Source of the DNA: Chamaecrista fasciculata
Taxonomy: Eukaryota > Streptophyta > Magnoliopsida > Fabales > Fabaceae
Reading direction: 5' to 3'
Length of the DNA: 64,000 bases
NCBI GenBank assembly: GCA_003254925.1
Contig: QANZ01026610.1
Coordinates: 124,001-188,000, forward strand
Below are positions 23,375 through 35,827 of the stretch, in pieces. The notes below the pieces were generated by a model. That model was not told the DNA's origin and ran no database searches. It was given only the letters and a program-made list of their open reading frames with translations. A program made the translations under genes and the position numbers. Position 1 is the stretch's first letter. The number at the start of each line of letters is the position of its first letter.

Positions 23375-25912
23375 ATTAATTTTTTTAAAATATTCTTTCA
23401 TATATATTATGTTTATATTGTCTGTAATGGTCCGCTATACTTTACTTAAATAAAAAGTGATTTGCTTATAGTATTAATCATTTTATTCTGAAATTCGCTT
23501 TTGTTGGGGAAGATGAATTACTCAAACATGAAACATCTCATAATCATATATATTGATCTAGGTAGATTTCATTCATTTTTTTAAAGAAAAAATAAAAAAT
23601 TTTAAAGTGTGCAAGCAGATGCAAAGCCCTTAGTAAATAGTGCCAATAATATAATGGTATTTACTATTTAGGACATCCACTCCCTACTTAGCTAACATTG
23701 CCACGTTTTCTTAGATCAAACTTACCCAACAAGAAAGCCCAGACCGTAAAGAAAATTGAAATCGTCTTGGCCAGAAGCCCAGAATATCTTACCCAAAAAA
23801 GAAGCCCAGAATAAGTCTTGTATAAATACTAAATACTAAATAGTATAGTATGTTGCGTATGGGCAAGAAGAATTACGCATGAAGGCAAAATTCTAGTGGG
23901 TTTAATTCAGATTAAAGAGTTAATTAGTCAATAAATGTATGTCCATAAAAAAAAAATAAGAGTTAATTAATAGAAGAACTCTTTTCACTGAACTATCTAT
24001 ATATCTACACCAAAAATTTCCTCCCATCAAACTATATACTAAAATTAGCTACACATCCGTTACGTTATAATTTTTGGAGAATTGGGGGTGTGATTTGAGA
24101 CAACGTGAAAAAAATTAGTAAGGGAAGGACGAAACATGATCTTAGCCTCTTAATTTTAAGAGGATTTGGTTGAGATGTATGAGAAAAGAAACATAATAGA
24201 TTATAGAGGAAGTCCTTTGTAAATACTTTTGAGGTTTTGGATTAAAGTATTGCAATAAATTGAGAATGAGATTGAGAGTAAGATGGTATACATTAAAATC
24301 TAATAACATGGAGAGATATTTTATAATGATTAATGCGAGATTTCAATGTTTTTGATATTTGGGGATTCTCTTCAAATTGTTAAGAGAATGTTGAAGACAA
24401 TAAATTTCTATTATTGCATATGCGTGAGTTATGTTATACCTATAATAATTATTAGTAGGCCATCATCTCATGTATAGATAATTTTAGACTTTACGTAAGG
24501 ACAATTAAGTGATTAACATATGAATAATCAATTTAGGATGTATCAATAAGGATTGTATATTTTTTTATTTTCATAATTTGAAATTAAATATTAAAATTAA
24601 TATTTAACATTATAACTACTAACTTTGATTTAGAATAAAAACTAACACATGCGATAGGTATTTTGTCTATTTCTGTCCCTGATAAAAAAAAATCTTTGAT
24701 TTAGAATACCAACATATTAAAAAAAAAAAGTAGAACTCAAATCTTTAATATATAGTATACAACTATAGATATTTATTTTCAGGCCCAAAAAAACTATAGA
24801 CATATATTTGAATGGTTCCCGAAATCACACTACAAGCAATTTAGAATTAGTCATAGAAATTATAGCATATTTGACAAAAAAATATCCAATGTAAAAAATA
24901 TTAAAGTTATAAAAACTCAAAAGTTGATAATTTTAGTGACAGAGTTTTCTCATATTTTGTTTATACCTGTTTTTTTGATAAATTTTCTTTGTAATCTCTC
25001 GACAATTTTTTTTCTTCTCAGCTATGGCATATTTTCTAGAGACGCAAAAGATAGATATTAGAGAAAGGTAAGGAAGAAAATTAGGTACAAAAATCTAACA
25101 CAAAAAAAATGCACAAGTCCCAAACATATTATCATTTTGAATGTGCTTGACATATTGTAGTTTTTTTTTTTCTGATAAGAAATTGTTTGTCATGGTTATG
25201 TGCTTATCATTCAGCAAAGAGATACTCTCCTTCCCGATCGTAACGATTTTATTTCTTTTGTGGATAAATTGCTCTCTATCTTGGAAAGACATAATTGGCA
25301 GGAAAGCGCTAAGACAATTGGTTTCATTGCATATGCAAGCCAATTGCATATATGCATTGAAATAAATTTATTGCAGACCCTCCCCCATTTTGTTTAGCTT
25401 GATTGAAATTTGAAAGTGACATTTTACACCAAATTTTAGTTCGTATGAAGCAACTTAATGGGATAGTTCTTGGAAGTCAAATCCATGTTTGTTTATGAAG
25501 TTTTTTCTTTATGAACCATAGAATGACATATTAGGAGACATTTCATCATCTTTCGTATCGGTGAAACACTAATATACTATTATCAATAAAAAAAAATAGA
25601 GTGACTTTGGTCACAATTTCATATGCTGTATCACCTTTTTCCGTCAAGCCTATGTTATAAGTTTAAGCACTATCCAATATCATATATATAGACTTCAAAA
25701 GAAAGAAAAGAGTGACACAATGACTGAGGTAGTGTTCAAAATCACTAATCTTGGATGGCAATAATTAATTATGAGATGATCAGATAATTAACAATAAAAA
25801 GAAACTACATGAATTTGATGGTTTAAGAAATCACTGCATGCTCTTATTCTGCGTGGCTAAGGTGGAAATATATCTCTCTCACCACCTCATTCACAAGTCT
25901 TCCTTAATTAAA
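23375..25912. other. AT-rich intergenic region
   Basis: No gene recognised. A possible protein-like fragment lies at about 25200-25397 on the plus strand (see findings). The rest is A/T-rich sequence and the 3' side of the first apyrase gene. Confidence 0.5.
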
Positions 25913-28900
25913 TTAAACAAAATACAATAATCTCTCAAATTTGGGTAAAGATGATATAGCTTCAATGGCACTGCCTAAAGCCCAAGCTGCTTCAACATAA
26001 GAATCCTTATACTTAACTTCATTCACCACTGCAACTTCTTCCCATGGATCTAGGCCTGTATATATATATTGCAGACATCAATGACTCATTGTGCTATAAA
26101 ATATCATATATTAAATCAATATATATCTTCCTTGTAAACGTTGTCTGTATATCTATATGATATACGAATTGACAATTCAATCCTTAAAGTTTTAGTTTAC
26201 ACACAGTAGTTTCTAAAAACCGTAAAGTCAATACATTTTAGTCCTTTTAATCTACATTTATTTTGAGCTAGAACCAACTTTTAGAGATAATTGTGTCGAT
26301 TATATGACTTCTAAAAGTATGAATTGAATTTTTAAAGATTGAATTATCAACTCATATATTTTTCAAAAATCAACTTGTACTGTATGTAAGTTTGCAAAAC
26401 GTACCAAATCCATCAACGAGCAAAGTATACTGGTAAGCAAGGTCCATGCATACATATTGAAGATTTTCATCCCTCATGAGTAGGAAAGTGGACTTGGCTT
26501 CTTCATATTTTGTCTTACAAGCAAGCTGGGCTGCAATCTTATAATCCACAATGCGAATTTTGTCGCTGGGCTTGTTTATATCTGCAATACCAGACTATAT
26601 ATATATGTGTTGAATTAGTGTATTAGTTAATATATTAAATCACTATGTAATATATGACCATTCAATAGCTATATAGCATTATTATATATATAAAGTACAT
26701 CAATCATTAATTTACTCTTATTATATATGTTAGTACTTAGTAGTATTACCTCGGTAGCTAGGTAATAGAGAGCAGTGGCAAGATAAAGATGTTGCTGTCC
26801 TTTTCCTCCTCCACCATTCCAAATGCCACCAAATGTGCAATTCTTGTGGCTACATGTTGCATTCACATTCAGAGCTTCTAGAATTGTGTTTCTGCATTCT
26901 TTCAAGTTAGAACCTGTGGGCAGTGCTGACGTCTTGTAATCCACACCTCCATATTTGTAAATACCTTTTATTTGGGATTCAACCAAAATATGAGATTAAT
27001 CAAACTTATATGTATATATATGTATATGGGAGGAAAAGGAGAGTGTGTAATTAATTACCATCAAAGCCAGCTAAAATACATGGGTTGGGAGAATCACCAG
27101 AGACCTTCAAGATCTCTGCACGAGCTGCTTCTTTACCATAGTGCAAGTAACTGAAATTAACAAGCTTCACAAACTTAATTATATATGTTAATTATGTGTT
27201 AAAAAAAATATATGTTAATTAGTTTAATTAAAGGGGGGATTGAGGTTTTATCTCCAAAGAGAGCTCAATCTTACGAGGATTCTATTTTCCAATTTTTGGA
27301 TCATGTCTTGAAATATTGGATACAAATATAAAAAAAAGTTGAAAACATTCAAAATGGAAACCAAATCGATGAGTGTATAAAATTATAAATTGAATACCTA
27401 TGAACATAGACATAATATTTAATTCCTTTGAGGTATAACTGAGTTATGTAAGGGTCTTGTCCATGTTGTGCATTGGGAGCCTTAGCAGCATCTTTCTCTG
27501 AAATGGCATATGCCATTTGGACTGATGCTCCTCCAAGATCAATTACTCCCACTGTCTTCTTATACTCTTTTCCCAAATTTCCTAATAGATAATTCATTGC
27601 CACCTAAACCATATACCAAATTAATATGGATTCATTATTAATTCAATTTACTTAGTTATATTACATGTTCAATTAATTAATAATATCGATCAAGATCTGT
27701 TGTGTGTTGGGATCCATGAGGCATACCCATAGATAAGAGCCTTCGTGGGTTCCATCAATAACCTTAACTGCATCACTCTCAATTTCCAGAGTGCTTCTTT
27801 TCTTCAACATATCCCTAACCTTAAGAAGCAGAAAAAGTCAAAGGGTAAAAAATGTAAGAAAACACATAAGCATAAGAAGATACGTGGAAGCCAATCCTCT
27901 TAAGTTTAGTATTTGTAAAGTTTCTTTTTCTAGCATTAAAAAGAATTACTTTCTAATCTTGTTTATGAGAATCTGAGTACTACTTTTAGATAAAATTTCC
28001 TTTTCTAACATTATGAAAAATGCTTTCTGTTACTAGAAAGTAGAAAGTTAAAACTTCATTTTGATCCTCAAACCATGTGGTTAATATTATTTTGGTCCTA
28101 AAATTATTTTTTATTCTATTTTGGTTTTCAAACTTTCGCATTTGTTTTGTTTTAGTCTTCAAGATGTGATTTCATCTAATTTCTGTCATTTCTGACCTAG
28201 ACAATTGAGATGAACTATTTTTCTCTTATATGTACTTTCTTAGTCACAAATTAAACATAAATTTATAATTGAATATTTTTCTTTCAAAGAATGATAATTT
28301 TTCTTTATCTATTTGTGAACTTACTTATTATGACACACATATATATATAAAAGAGATAAATTGTCCATTTGTAATGTCTAGGTTATAAATAACAAATAAC
28401 AATAGAAATCTGATAAAATCACATTTTGAACTAACAATAGAACAAATATGTAAGTTTGAAGATCAAAATAGAACAAAAATCAATTTTAAAACCACAATGA
28501 AATTGATGTCATTGTTTGAGGATCATGATAACTATTTGACAAAAGTAGAACTTTAATCTACCATAACTTAAAAAACTAGTTTTAAAATTCCAGAGAAGAT
28601 CTAAGGTCAAGATCTGTAATAAGGTAGCTAGCTATATGTATATATTAGTTATTATATTATACCGCTTCCAGGATCAATTCAGAAGCATTCCCATCCAAAG
28701 ACCTCAAGCCTGCGGTTGCCTGCATAAGCAAATCAAAATAATTAGGAAATGTTCAGATTGTCCTAATATAAAATTATAATATATATGTAGCAAAATGCGA
28801 AATTAAGAAGTGATTAAGTAATTAAGAAATAAGAAGTGATAATGGTGAATATACCCCAAGTCTGAGGGGTGTCTTGGAGTGGAATTTTTTGGGAACAACA

Positions 28901-30436
28901 GTTTGGGCTTCATCCAACAGAGGAATAATAGATTCTGCAGCTTTTTCCGGATTCTTCGCATATGCACTCAAACCTGGTTTAACCTACAACACATACATAT
29001 CAAATTATCAACAAATTGAATTTTTCTGTGTTTGCTTCTTAGTTCCTCTGTTCGTTGTGTAACAAAAAAAATAAATCAACAAATTGAATTTACTATGAAC
29101 CCTAATAATTCATAATGTCATAAATAATTAAATATAACAAAATGATTCTATATCAATTTTTTTTTAGATTTACAGAATTCATATATGATTTTATAAAAAT
29201 TAATAAATAGTAAGTATGATTATTGTGACAAAAGTAATTTCATGAAATTAAATTATTTTTCTTATAGTTTTATTAGTATCTAATAATTATATATTGTATG
29301 ATCACTCTTATAGATCGAGAATGGTACTACTTTGATCAAGAATTTTCTAAAAGAGTGGGTCGGGTGGATATATTAATTATTATTAATGTAACGTAATGAT
29401 GTGAGTGAAGAGGTATGGCGGATTCTATAAGTTATATAGTTTACTTTATTTGTTTATCTATTTTTTATAATTTACCAAAAAAAATGTTTATCTATCTTTT
29501 ATAAAAAGTTCATTTTATTGATTGAGAATGTAATAATAAAAATGGGAGAAAAAAAAGAGAACGAGCTAAATTAATATATTTAAGAAGATTACTTCAATAT
29601 ATATATATATATAATATTTGATGCATTAATGAATGTTGTTATTTTAAACTATACAATAACATAATATTTTATATAAAATTTATTTATTTTAATGTTTGCT
29701 GTGTCCTGTGTGTCTCCTTTCATGAACAATCCTATCACATTTAATTTCATGGTTCACATATAATTATAAAATATTATTTTAAAGTTTAGAACTATTCATA
29801 ATAAATATTATAAATATATTTTCACATATAATTTATATTATGAATAGTTCTAAACTTTAAAATAATATTTTCATATAAAACATATTATTTTAAAGTTTAG
29901 AACTATACATATTAATAACAGATGTCATAAAAAAAATGCGAAGTAAGATTTTGTTTTTTTTTTTTTAAAAAAAAGTTAACTTAAAACTATCTTATAAACA
30001 AAGTAAAAAATCGAACTCATAACGTTTGATTAAGGATTTCCTCGTTAATTAATTACTCTACACACTCCCAAATCATAATTTTCAATCAAGTGTTTATTAA
30101 GAAGCTAATTAAATCCACAAAATAAATAGAAAGCCAAAAAAAGAAAGAAGTGACCTTGTGAAGAAACTCAACACCTTGACCAATGGGAAGGAGATCTAAG
30201 GTACGATTGAAGTGGAAGACATGGACACGAGTACCAGTACTTCCAGCATCGAATATAACTGCATACGATGTTTTGCTTTTCTGATTTGGAGACAATTTAC
30301 GACTAGAGATAATACCATACGACGATTCATCTCCTTCATACTTCTCCAACAAAGACGAAGAAGAAGAAGAAGAAGAGCTTGCATGCGCCAAACAAATCAC
30401 CAACAATAATGTGATGAACATTAGAGAGTGATCCAT
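25913..30436 (-). CDS. Apyrase (GDA1/CD39 family), ecto-type, copy 1
   Basis: Nucleoside tri/diphosphatase that hydrolyses ATP and ADP to AMP. Nine exons: 30436-30155, 28983-28855, 28719-28663, 27819-27727, 27603-27398, 27150-27059, 26964-26750, 26594-26405, 26055-25913; 468 residues. Residues 1-19 form a signal peptide ([12 protein letters not shown]), then a Ser run. Apyrase conserved regions: ACR1 [14 protein letters not shown] (~61-74), ACR2 TPLRLGATAGLR, ACR3 [20 protein letters not shown]4 [18 protein letters not shown]5 [11 protein letters not shown]. The C-terminus [15 protein letters not shown] closely matches pea apyrase, so I place it with the legume LNP/GS52-type ecto-apyrases. 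It is probably secreted or at the cell surface and so acts on extracellular nucleotides. Intron 3 holds an old foldback repeat and intron 1 another. All splice phases agree. Confidence 0.94.
26160..26385. repeat. Degenerate foldback repeat in intron 8 of apyrase copy 1
   Basis: Starts 'tgacaattcaatccttaaag' and ends 'tttaaagattgaattatcaactc', an inverted pair, with 'ttttagtcctttt' inside. It looks like an old member of the ggtccc foldback group. Confidence 0.5.
28046..28558. mobile_element. Foldback repeat ('cattttggtcctcaaa' family) in intron 3 of apyrase copy 1
   Basis: Opens with TTAAAACTTCATTTTGATCC and contains 'attttggtcc' blocks; the right half repeats them inverted ('gaagatcaaaatagaacaaa', 'tttgaggatcatgataac'). 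The AT-rich middle includes a block shared with 31130-31625. Boundaries and target duplication are not resolved. Confidence 0.6.
29768..29909. repeat. AT-rich palindrome plus third copy in intron 1 of apyrase copy 1
   Basis: The block 'attattttaaagtttagaac' at about 29772-29791 is repeated inverted at about 29846-29865 and again directly at about 29883-29902. The first two form a hairpin with ~39-bp arms and a ~25-bp loop. Confidence 0.75.
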
Positions 30437-30654
30437 ATTGTCGGCTAGCTAATCTCTAGTTATGCCTACATGTACACATGAATCATGATAAACACCCATA
30501 TATATAAGCGTCAAGTGTTCATATACGTAAATACAATTTTAAATTTTAATATAGTGTTGATTTCGTACACATATCTTATATAAATTAATGATTTTAATAT
30601 AGTATTAATTTGGAACACATTGACATATCTCAATATATAATGAAATAAATTAAG

Positions 30655-31042
30655 GGGGAACGGATCCTCAGCCGTTCTAAGTTGTGGAGTTTCTATGGAG
30701 TTCGACTGATCTCATCCGTTCATATAATCAACGCATTATATCTTGCCACGTCATCAATTTAATGAAAACTCACTGTCTTCCCGTCTCTTTATTCCCGCTT
30801 AGTTTTTTTCGTTCATTCCCAAGATAGTCACACTTTTGATCTTAGCTTCATTATTGGTGTTAACAACCGCTCTTCTGTCTCTGTTTATTGGTGTATTGTA
30901 TCCTATCTTCATTAAATTGATGAAGAAGAAGACGACGGAGTTTTCATTAAATTGATGACTTGGCAACATATGATGCGTCCACTACATGAACGCATGAGAT
31001 CAGCCGGAACTCTACAACTTGAAACTGCTGAGGATCCATTCC
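30655..31042. mobile_element. Long-TIR foldback element with TAAATTAA target duplication
   Basis: A 388-bp element whose arms pair over ~125 bp each. The left arm reads GGAACGGATCCTCAGC; the complement of the right end reads GGAATGGATCCTCAGC. Shared inner blocks include 'gatctcat-cgttcat' and 'catcaatttaatgaaaactc'. TAAATTAA flanks both sides (30647-30654 and 31043-31050). Long TIRs and an 8-9 bp duplication fit a Mutator-like MITE, though hAT cannot be excluded. It lies ~220 bp upstream of apyrase copy 1. Confidence 0.8.
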
Positions 31043-31129
31043 TAAATTAATGATTTAAGTCATTTAACCAATGAAAGATGATAAATATTTTAATTTAATC
31101 TATAAAAGATAAAATTGTATGATTTACTT

Positions 31130-31625
31130 TATAAAAAATATAGTTGCATTACGATTTAGATAAAATTTTCATATTTGTTCTGTTTTGGTCCCCACAATAA
31201 GATTTCATATGATTTTTGTTTTCATATGATTTTTGTCGTTATTTCTAGTCTTGATAGTTCAAAACTTCAAATGAATCATTTCTCTCTCATATATATCATA
31301 ATAAGTGAGTTAACAAAGAAAGAAATATTTTTATTCTTAATCACAAATTAAAGATAAATTTGTGCTTCATTTTTAACTTCAATTTATGACTAAGGATGAA
31401 AATATTTATCTCTTTTTACCAACTCACTTTTTAAGACATCTATAAAAAAGAAATGATTCATCTCAATTATCTATATTATAAATAACGGTAAAAATTGGTG
31501 ACATTTTGAGGACCAAAATAGAACAAATGTAAAAGTTTGCTGAGGACTAAAACGGAATAAAAAATAGTTTTAAGACTAAAATGAAACTTACCTCATATTT
31601 TGAGGACCAAAATGAAGTTTTAACG
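31130..31625. mobile_element. Foldback repeat ('cattttggtcctcaaa' family), second copy
   Basis: Related to 28046-28558. The right end TTTTGAGGACCAAAATGAAG is well preserved; the left end is decayed. Middle blocks such as 'cacaaattaaa-ataaattt' are shared with the intronic copy. Confidence 0.6.
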
Positions 31626-33429
31626 TTAATTTCCATGCCTTATGGATAAGCATCTAGATTTTGGGCTATGCTTGTAAAAGCTCTGTAAATGAGGCAACGT
31701 GTTCTCTTTTTTTTTTTTTTTTTTAATTTAGCACAACTTTCAATGAAAGTAGTTAAAAAATTAAAAAGAAAATAAGCATGAGAGAGGTGAGAGAAAGAAA
31801 CAATAAGATATGGTCCCTCATTTTTGACCTTTTGGTAGCATTACCCTTTGGTGATCAGATTCCCTAGCATCATGTGTCTTATTGTATAAAAACTATTAGC
31901 ACGTGATTAGTCCTAGTTTAAAAAGAAAAACGTTTTTAGTCCCCCCATATTCAAAATATTGACAGAGAATCAAGGCCTAGAGAGTTACATCATTAGATGA
32001 CAGATATTACATAGAGTAAATTAATAGTGTATAATAAATATCTCGACTTAATTACTCAAAGATAAACTTAACTTAATAATTAAATATATAATTACAAGAT
32101 CTTATGTTGAAAAGAAATATAACTCTAATTTAATAAAAATATTCTTTCTCTGCACGTGATTAGTCCGTGTCGTGTCCGTTTTTGTGTCAGGCTTCATAAC
32201 TGCAATTTAATAGCTATTCACAACATTCCCTAAATAAAATGGGACAGTGTTATGAAAATTAAGATTGATAAAATAAAATGATTTCTTGTGTCTTTCTCTT
32301 ATCTATTTCAATTAAATAAGAAAAATAATAATCAAATCACTTCATATATGAGGCGAGCTATTTACAACAAAATCCAATAAAATGTAAGAGAAAGTGTTAG
32401 AAAGAAGGCAATAATTGCATTTTATTTTGTACTTTTAAATAGAAGTGAAAAAACAAAGTTGATTATTTAAGACAGTTATATTCTTAATTAAAATTATTAA
32501 TTATTATATTTGTACTTTTAAGTTTTAACTCTAGTTACTCCATCAAAAAAAAAGTTTTAACTCTATTTACGTGTATTTTTTTTTTGTCGGGTAATGAAAA
32601 AATTAATATTTCATAATCACATAGAAGTCTGGAGATTAGATTAGTAATTTTCTTTTCTTTTTTTCTTAAATCAATACATTTCTTTCCATTCGGCAATTCC
32701 TGTGCCATGGGCATGCGCAATCAACTCTACGTCTCTACCACATGAAAAGCATGGCTCTAGCTTCTTTCTCATGATAATTGTTTATAAAACTTAAAAAGCA
32801 CACCTACTTCCACTTGCAATAATTTCTATGCTTCCATCTGCATTAATTAATATTTTACTCCTTGATGTTATAAATATTGTGTCCCTACGTACTACGGTAC
32901 TAATTAAATATGTTGCTGGGTGAGATAAAAGTCTTCACTAAAAGTTTTCAATTCGGTTTACAAAACTTGAAATATTAAATTAATTATAATTTATAAGATA
33001 GCATAGGAATATATATTAATTATATCTCATTATAATGTATAAATAATTTTTTTATTTTAAACATTTTTCTCAAATCAATCTATAAATTTTAAAAAAAGTC
33101 AAATAAATACAATAGAGAAAAGCGTTTGATTTCGGCCAAAAAAAAAAGCGTTTGTTTCGAATTGTTGTTATAAACGACAGAGACATACAGTACAAAACTA
33201 CAAATACGTCATTCCTTGCATCTGAGTCCCTCTAGAATTATTGATTTATTATGTTGACAATTATTTTTATTTTATTTTACACGGAACCCCACTTTCACGT
33301 GAATGTTTATAGACAAATTATTAATTACAGAAAAATTAAAAAATAAACATCACGTGGTATGTCTAGATGAAAGCCTTTTCATTGGTAGGGCCCTTAGTGT
33401 GGCTATTCTGAGATTGGATTAGTGCAGTT
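31626..33429. other. Intergenic region between apyrase copies 1 and 2
   Basis: AT-rich, no gene recognised. A short 'agtccgtgtcgtgtccgttt' fragment near 32162-32181 recalls the GTGTCC-hexamer MITE. Confidence 0.5.
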
Positions 33430-33536
33430 GTGAACCTGCAGTGTGAGACATATCTCTCAAAACTCACAATTTCATTAAAGTTTGAGTTTAATGAAACTGT
33501 GAATTTTAAGAGGTATGTCTCACACTACAGGCTCAC
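33430..33536. repeat. 107-bp hairpin: 50-bp arms, 7-nt loop
   Basis: The left arm (33430-33479, starting GTGAACCTGCAGTGTGAGAC) and the right arm (33487-33536) match at 44 of 50 positions as an inverted repeat, separated by GTTTGAG. It may be a tiny MITE or a small-RNA hairpin. No target duplication is evident. Confidence 0.85.
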
Positions 33537-33668
33537 TCCAAGAAAATTAAATCTACTGTAATAGATCCATTCTCGACTATTCTCAAGATAATTTACTAAC
33601 CCACTTACCCATCTAAAAGAACTCTCAAATAAACTAATAAAACCTTGTGATAAGTCTTAAGAGATCAA

Positions 33669-35064
33669 GGGTGTGTTTGGATTAGAAGTAGGTAATGAAA
33701 TGATGATTTTATGTAATGAAATGGTAATGAGAAAATTATGTAATGAAAATGTAATGAAAATAGTGTTTGGATTAGTTTGAGATGTAATGAAAAAAATAGG
33801 ATGTGAAATTATGAAAAAGGGTATGTAATGATTGTGGTTGGTTGAAATAAATATATGGGTTTTTTTAAATTGTATAGGGGTAGAATTGATAATTGATGAT
33901 GGAAATAGATAGAAATAAAAAAATAATATTTTGACTTTTTGGTTGTGGTGGTTATGAAATGAAATGGTAATGAAATTGTCTTGGAATTTGTGCTAGATGT
34001 GAATATTTGTAATGAAGGTTGGAGTAGTATTATGTAATGAAATGAAAGGACCAAAATGTAAATAACATGAAAATTTTTAAAAACCTACCATTTGGTCTAT
34101 GATTTTATATAAATTGAACGAATCGGTCCTTACGAAAGTGAAATATATCTCTTGACCCGTAAAAAATTGCATTCATCAACGATTGGGTTTCTATATTGCA
34201 AACTTTCCTCCAAAAAATAAATTGAAGGACCAAAATGTTATCCACGAAAAAAATGTGGGACCAAAAATTATATATTAATCAAAACGGTTTGTCTTTTTGC
34301 GGGTAATAATATGACCGTTGATCTTCACGCATGAGCACATCGCACCATCCACTCTTCTTCCACTATCTGCCTCTCTCGTATACCCATATATATACTGGAG
34401 GAGAGACCAAAATGTATATTTTTGGCGTCTGAATTATATATTTTATATCATGGACTAAAATGTAAATAACATGAGTTGAATTATTTTATTTTAAATTAAT
34501 ATAAATTATAAATTATATATAGTATAATATAATATATTTATAAAATAAAAAATATTTATATATTATTATATTATATATATGAATACGTGAGTGTGTGGCA
34601 TATATATATATGTTAAAATATATATACACATTATATTATTATAATATATATATATATATATATGGCCGAAATGTATATATATATTATAATTATAAAATAT
34701 ATATGTGAGAGAGAGAGGGGGTGAATAAGAAAAAGAGGAAGAAAAAAGAAAAAATGATGAGTGGAGAGAGAAAGTTGTAAGTGTAATAAATGAGGGTATT
34801 GAAAATTACTATTTTGCTAAATAGTTTTTTTATATTTGTATTAGAGTATAGGTAATTATAGGTATTTGAGTAGGGGTATGTTAGTAATTGGGTATGAAAT
34901 ATGTAATGAAATGAGTTGGTAATGAAGTGTAATTTTTGTGATGACTTTATAATTGAAAAACAAACACCTAAATAGCACTGTAGCTTAAGTTATGTAATGA
35001 AAATTGAGATAATAAAATTATAATGGGATTATAACGAAATTATAATTCTAATCCAAACACACCC
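33669..35064. mobile_element. PIF/Harbinger-like non-autonomous element, 1.4 kb
   Basis: Bounded by GGGTGTGTTTGGATTAGAA and its exact inverted copy TTCTAATCCAAACACACCC, flanked by the 3-bp repeat CAA (33666-33668 and 35065-35067). The inside has repeated 'tgtaatgaaatggtaatga' blocks at both ends and a long AT-rich centre with (TA)n runs. There is no transposase ORF. The GGG...CCC ends and 3-bp duplication suit PIF/Harbinger, though CAA is not the usual TAA/TTA target. Confidence 0.75.
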
Positions 35065-35274
35065 CAAATCACGCTGGATAATAATATTGTTGTGTTATTA
35101 TTGTACTAATAATTATTATTATATTTGTGGCCAATGCTATCTTTCCACCCAGGCAAGACTTAGAGATGGCTTTTGTTCAAGGGGAATGGAATGCTTATGC
35201 CTTGTGGCCTTGTGGGAGCTCGAGTTCCGAACGTCAAACTCTTATTGGTCTACATTTATTTTCTTAAAAAAAAT

Positions 35275-35650
35275 TACGGGTAAATTACATGAAGGTCAAG
35301 TAATATAAATTTAGGGACTAAAAAAATATAAAGTTAGTTTAAATTCATAGACTAACAAAATATAAAATTAGTTTAAATTTAAGATCCAAATAATATTAAT
35401 TTAATACAGATTAAGGGGCCAAAAAATATAAAATTAGTTAAAATTTAGGGACTAAATAGTATTAATTTAATACAAATTCAAGGACTAAAAAGTATACAAT
35501 TAGTTCAAATTTAGAGACCAATACAAATTATCACTAGGGACCAAATAGTTGATAATTGAAATATTTCAAGGACTAAATTGTATACTATGATTGTACAGTA
35601 ACTAATTAATTGACTCAATATAAATTTAGGGACTAAATAATAAGTTTTCT
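35275..35650. repeat. Imperfect tandem repeats of a 'tttagggactaaa' unit
   Basis: Five to seven diverged units of roughly 50-65 bp, each with a 'aaatttagggactaaa' core and 'atataaaattagtttaaa' spacer. It resembles one arm of a ggtccc-type foldback. The block sits just downstream of apyrase copy 2. Confidence 0.65.
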
Positions 35651-35827
35651 CGAAAAATTAATAAAAGGACAGAAAGAGAGGGAAGAGTTTGAGGTGACCA
35701 TAGCAGTATTCTTTATTCAATACAAGGAAATGGGATATTGGGTTTAGAGGGAATTCAGAGATAGACATTAAAATAGGATATTATATGATCCCCATGGCAT
35801 GGTTTAATATAATTAAAAAGGGGTTAA

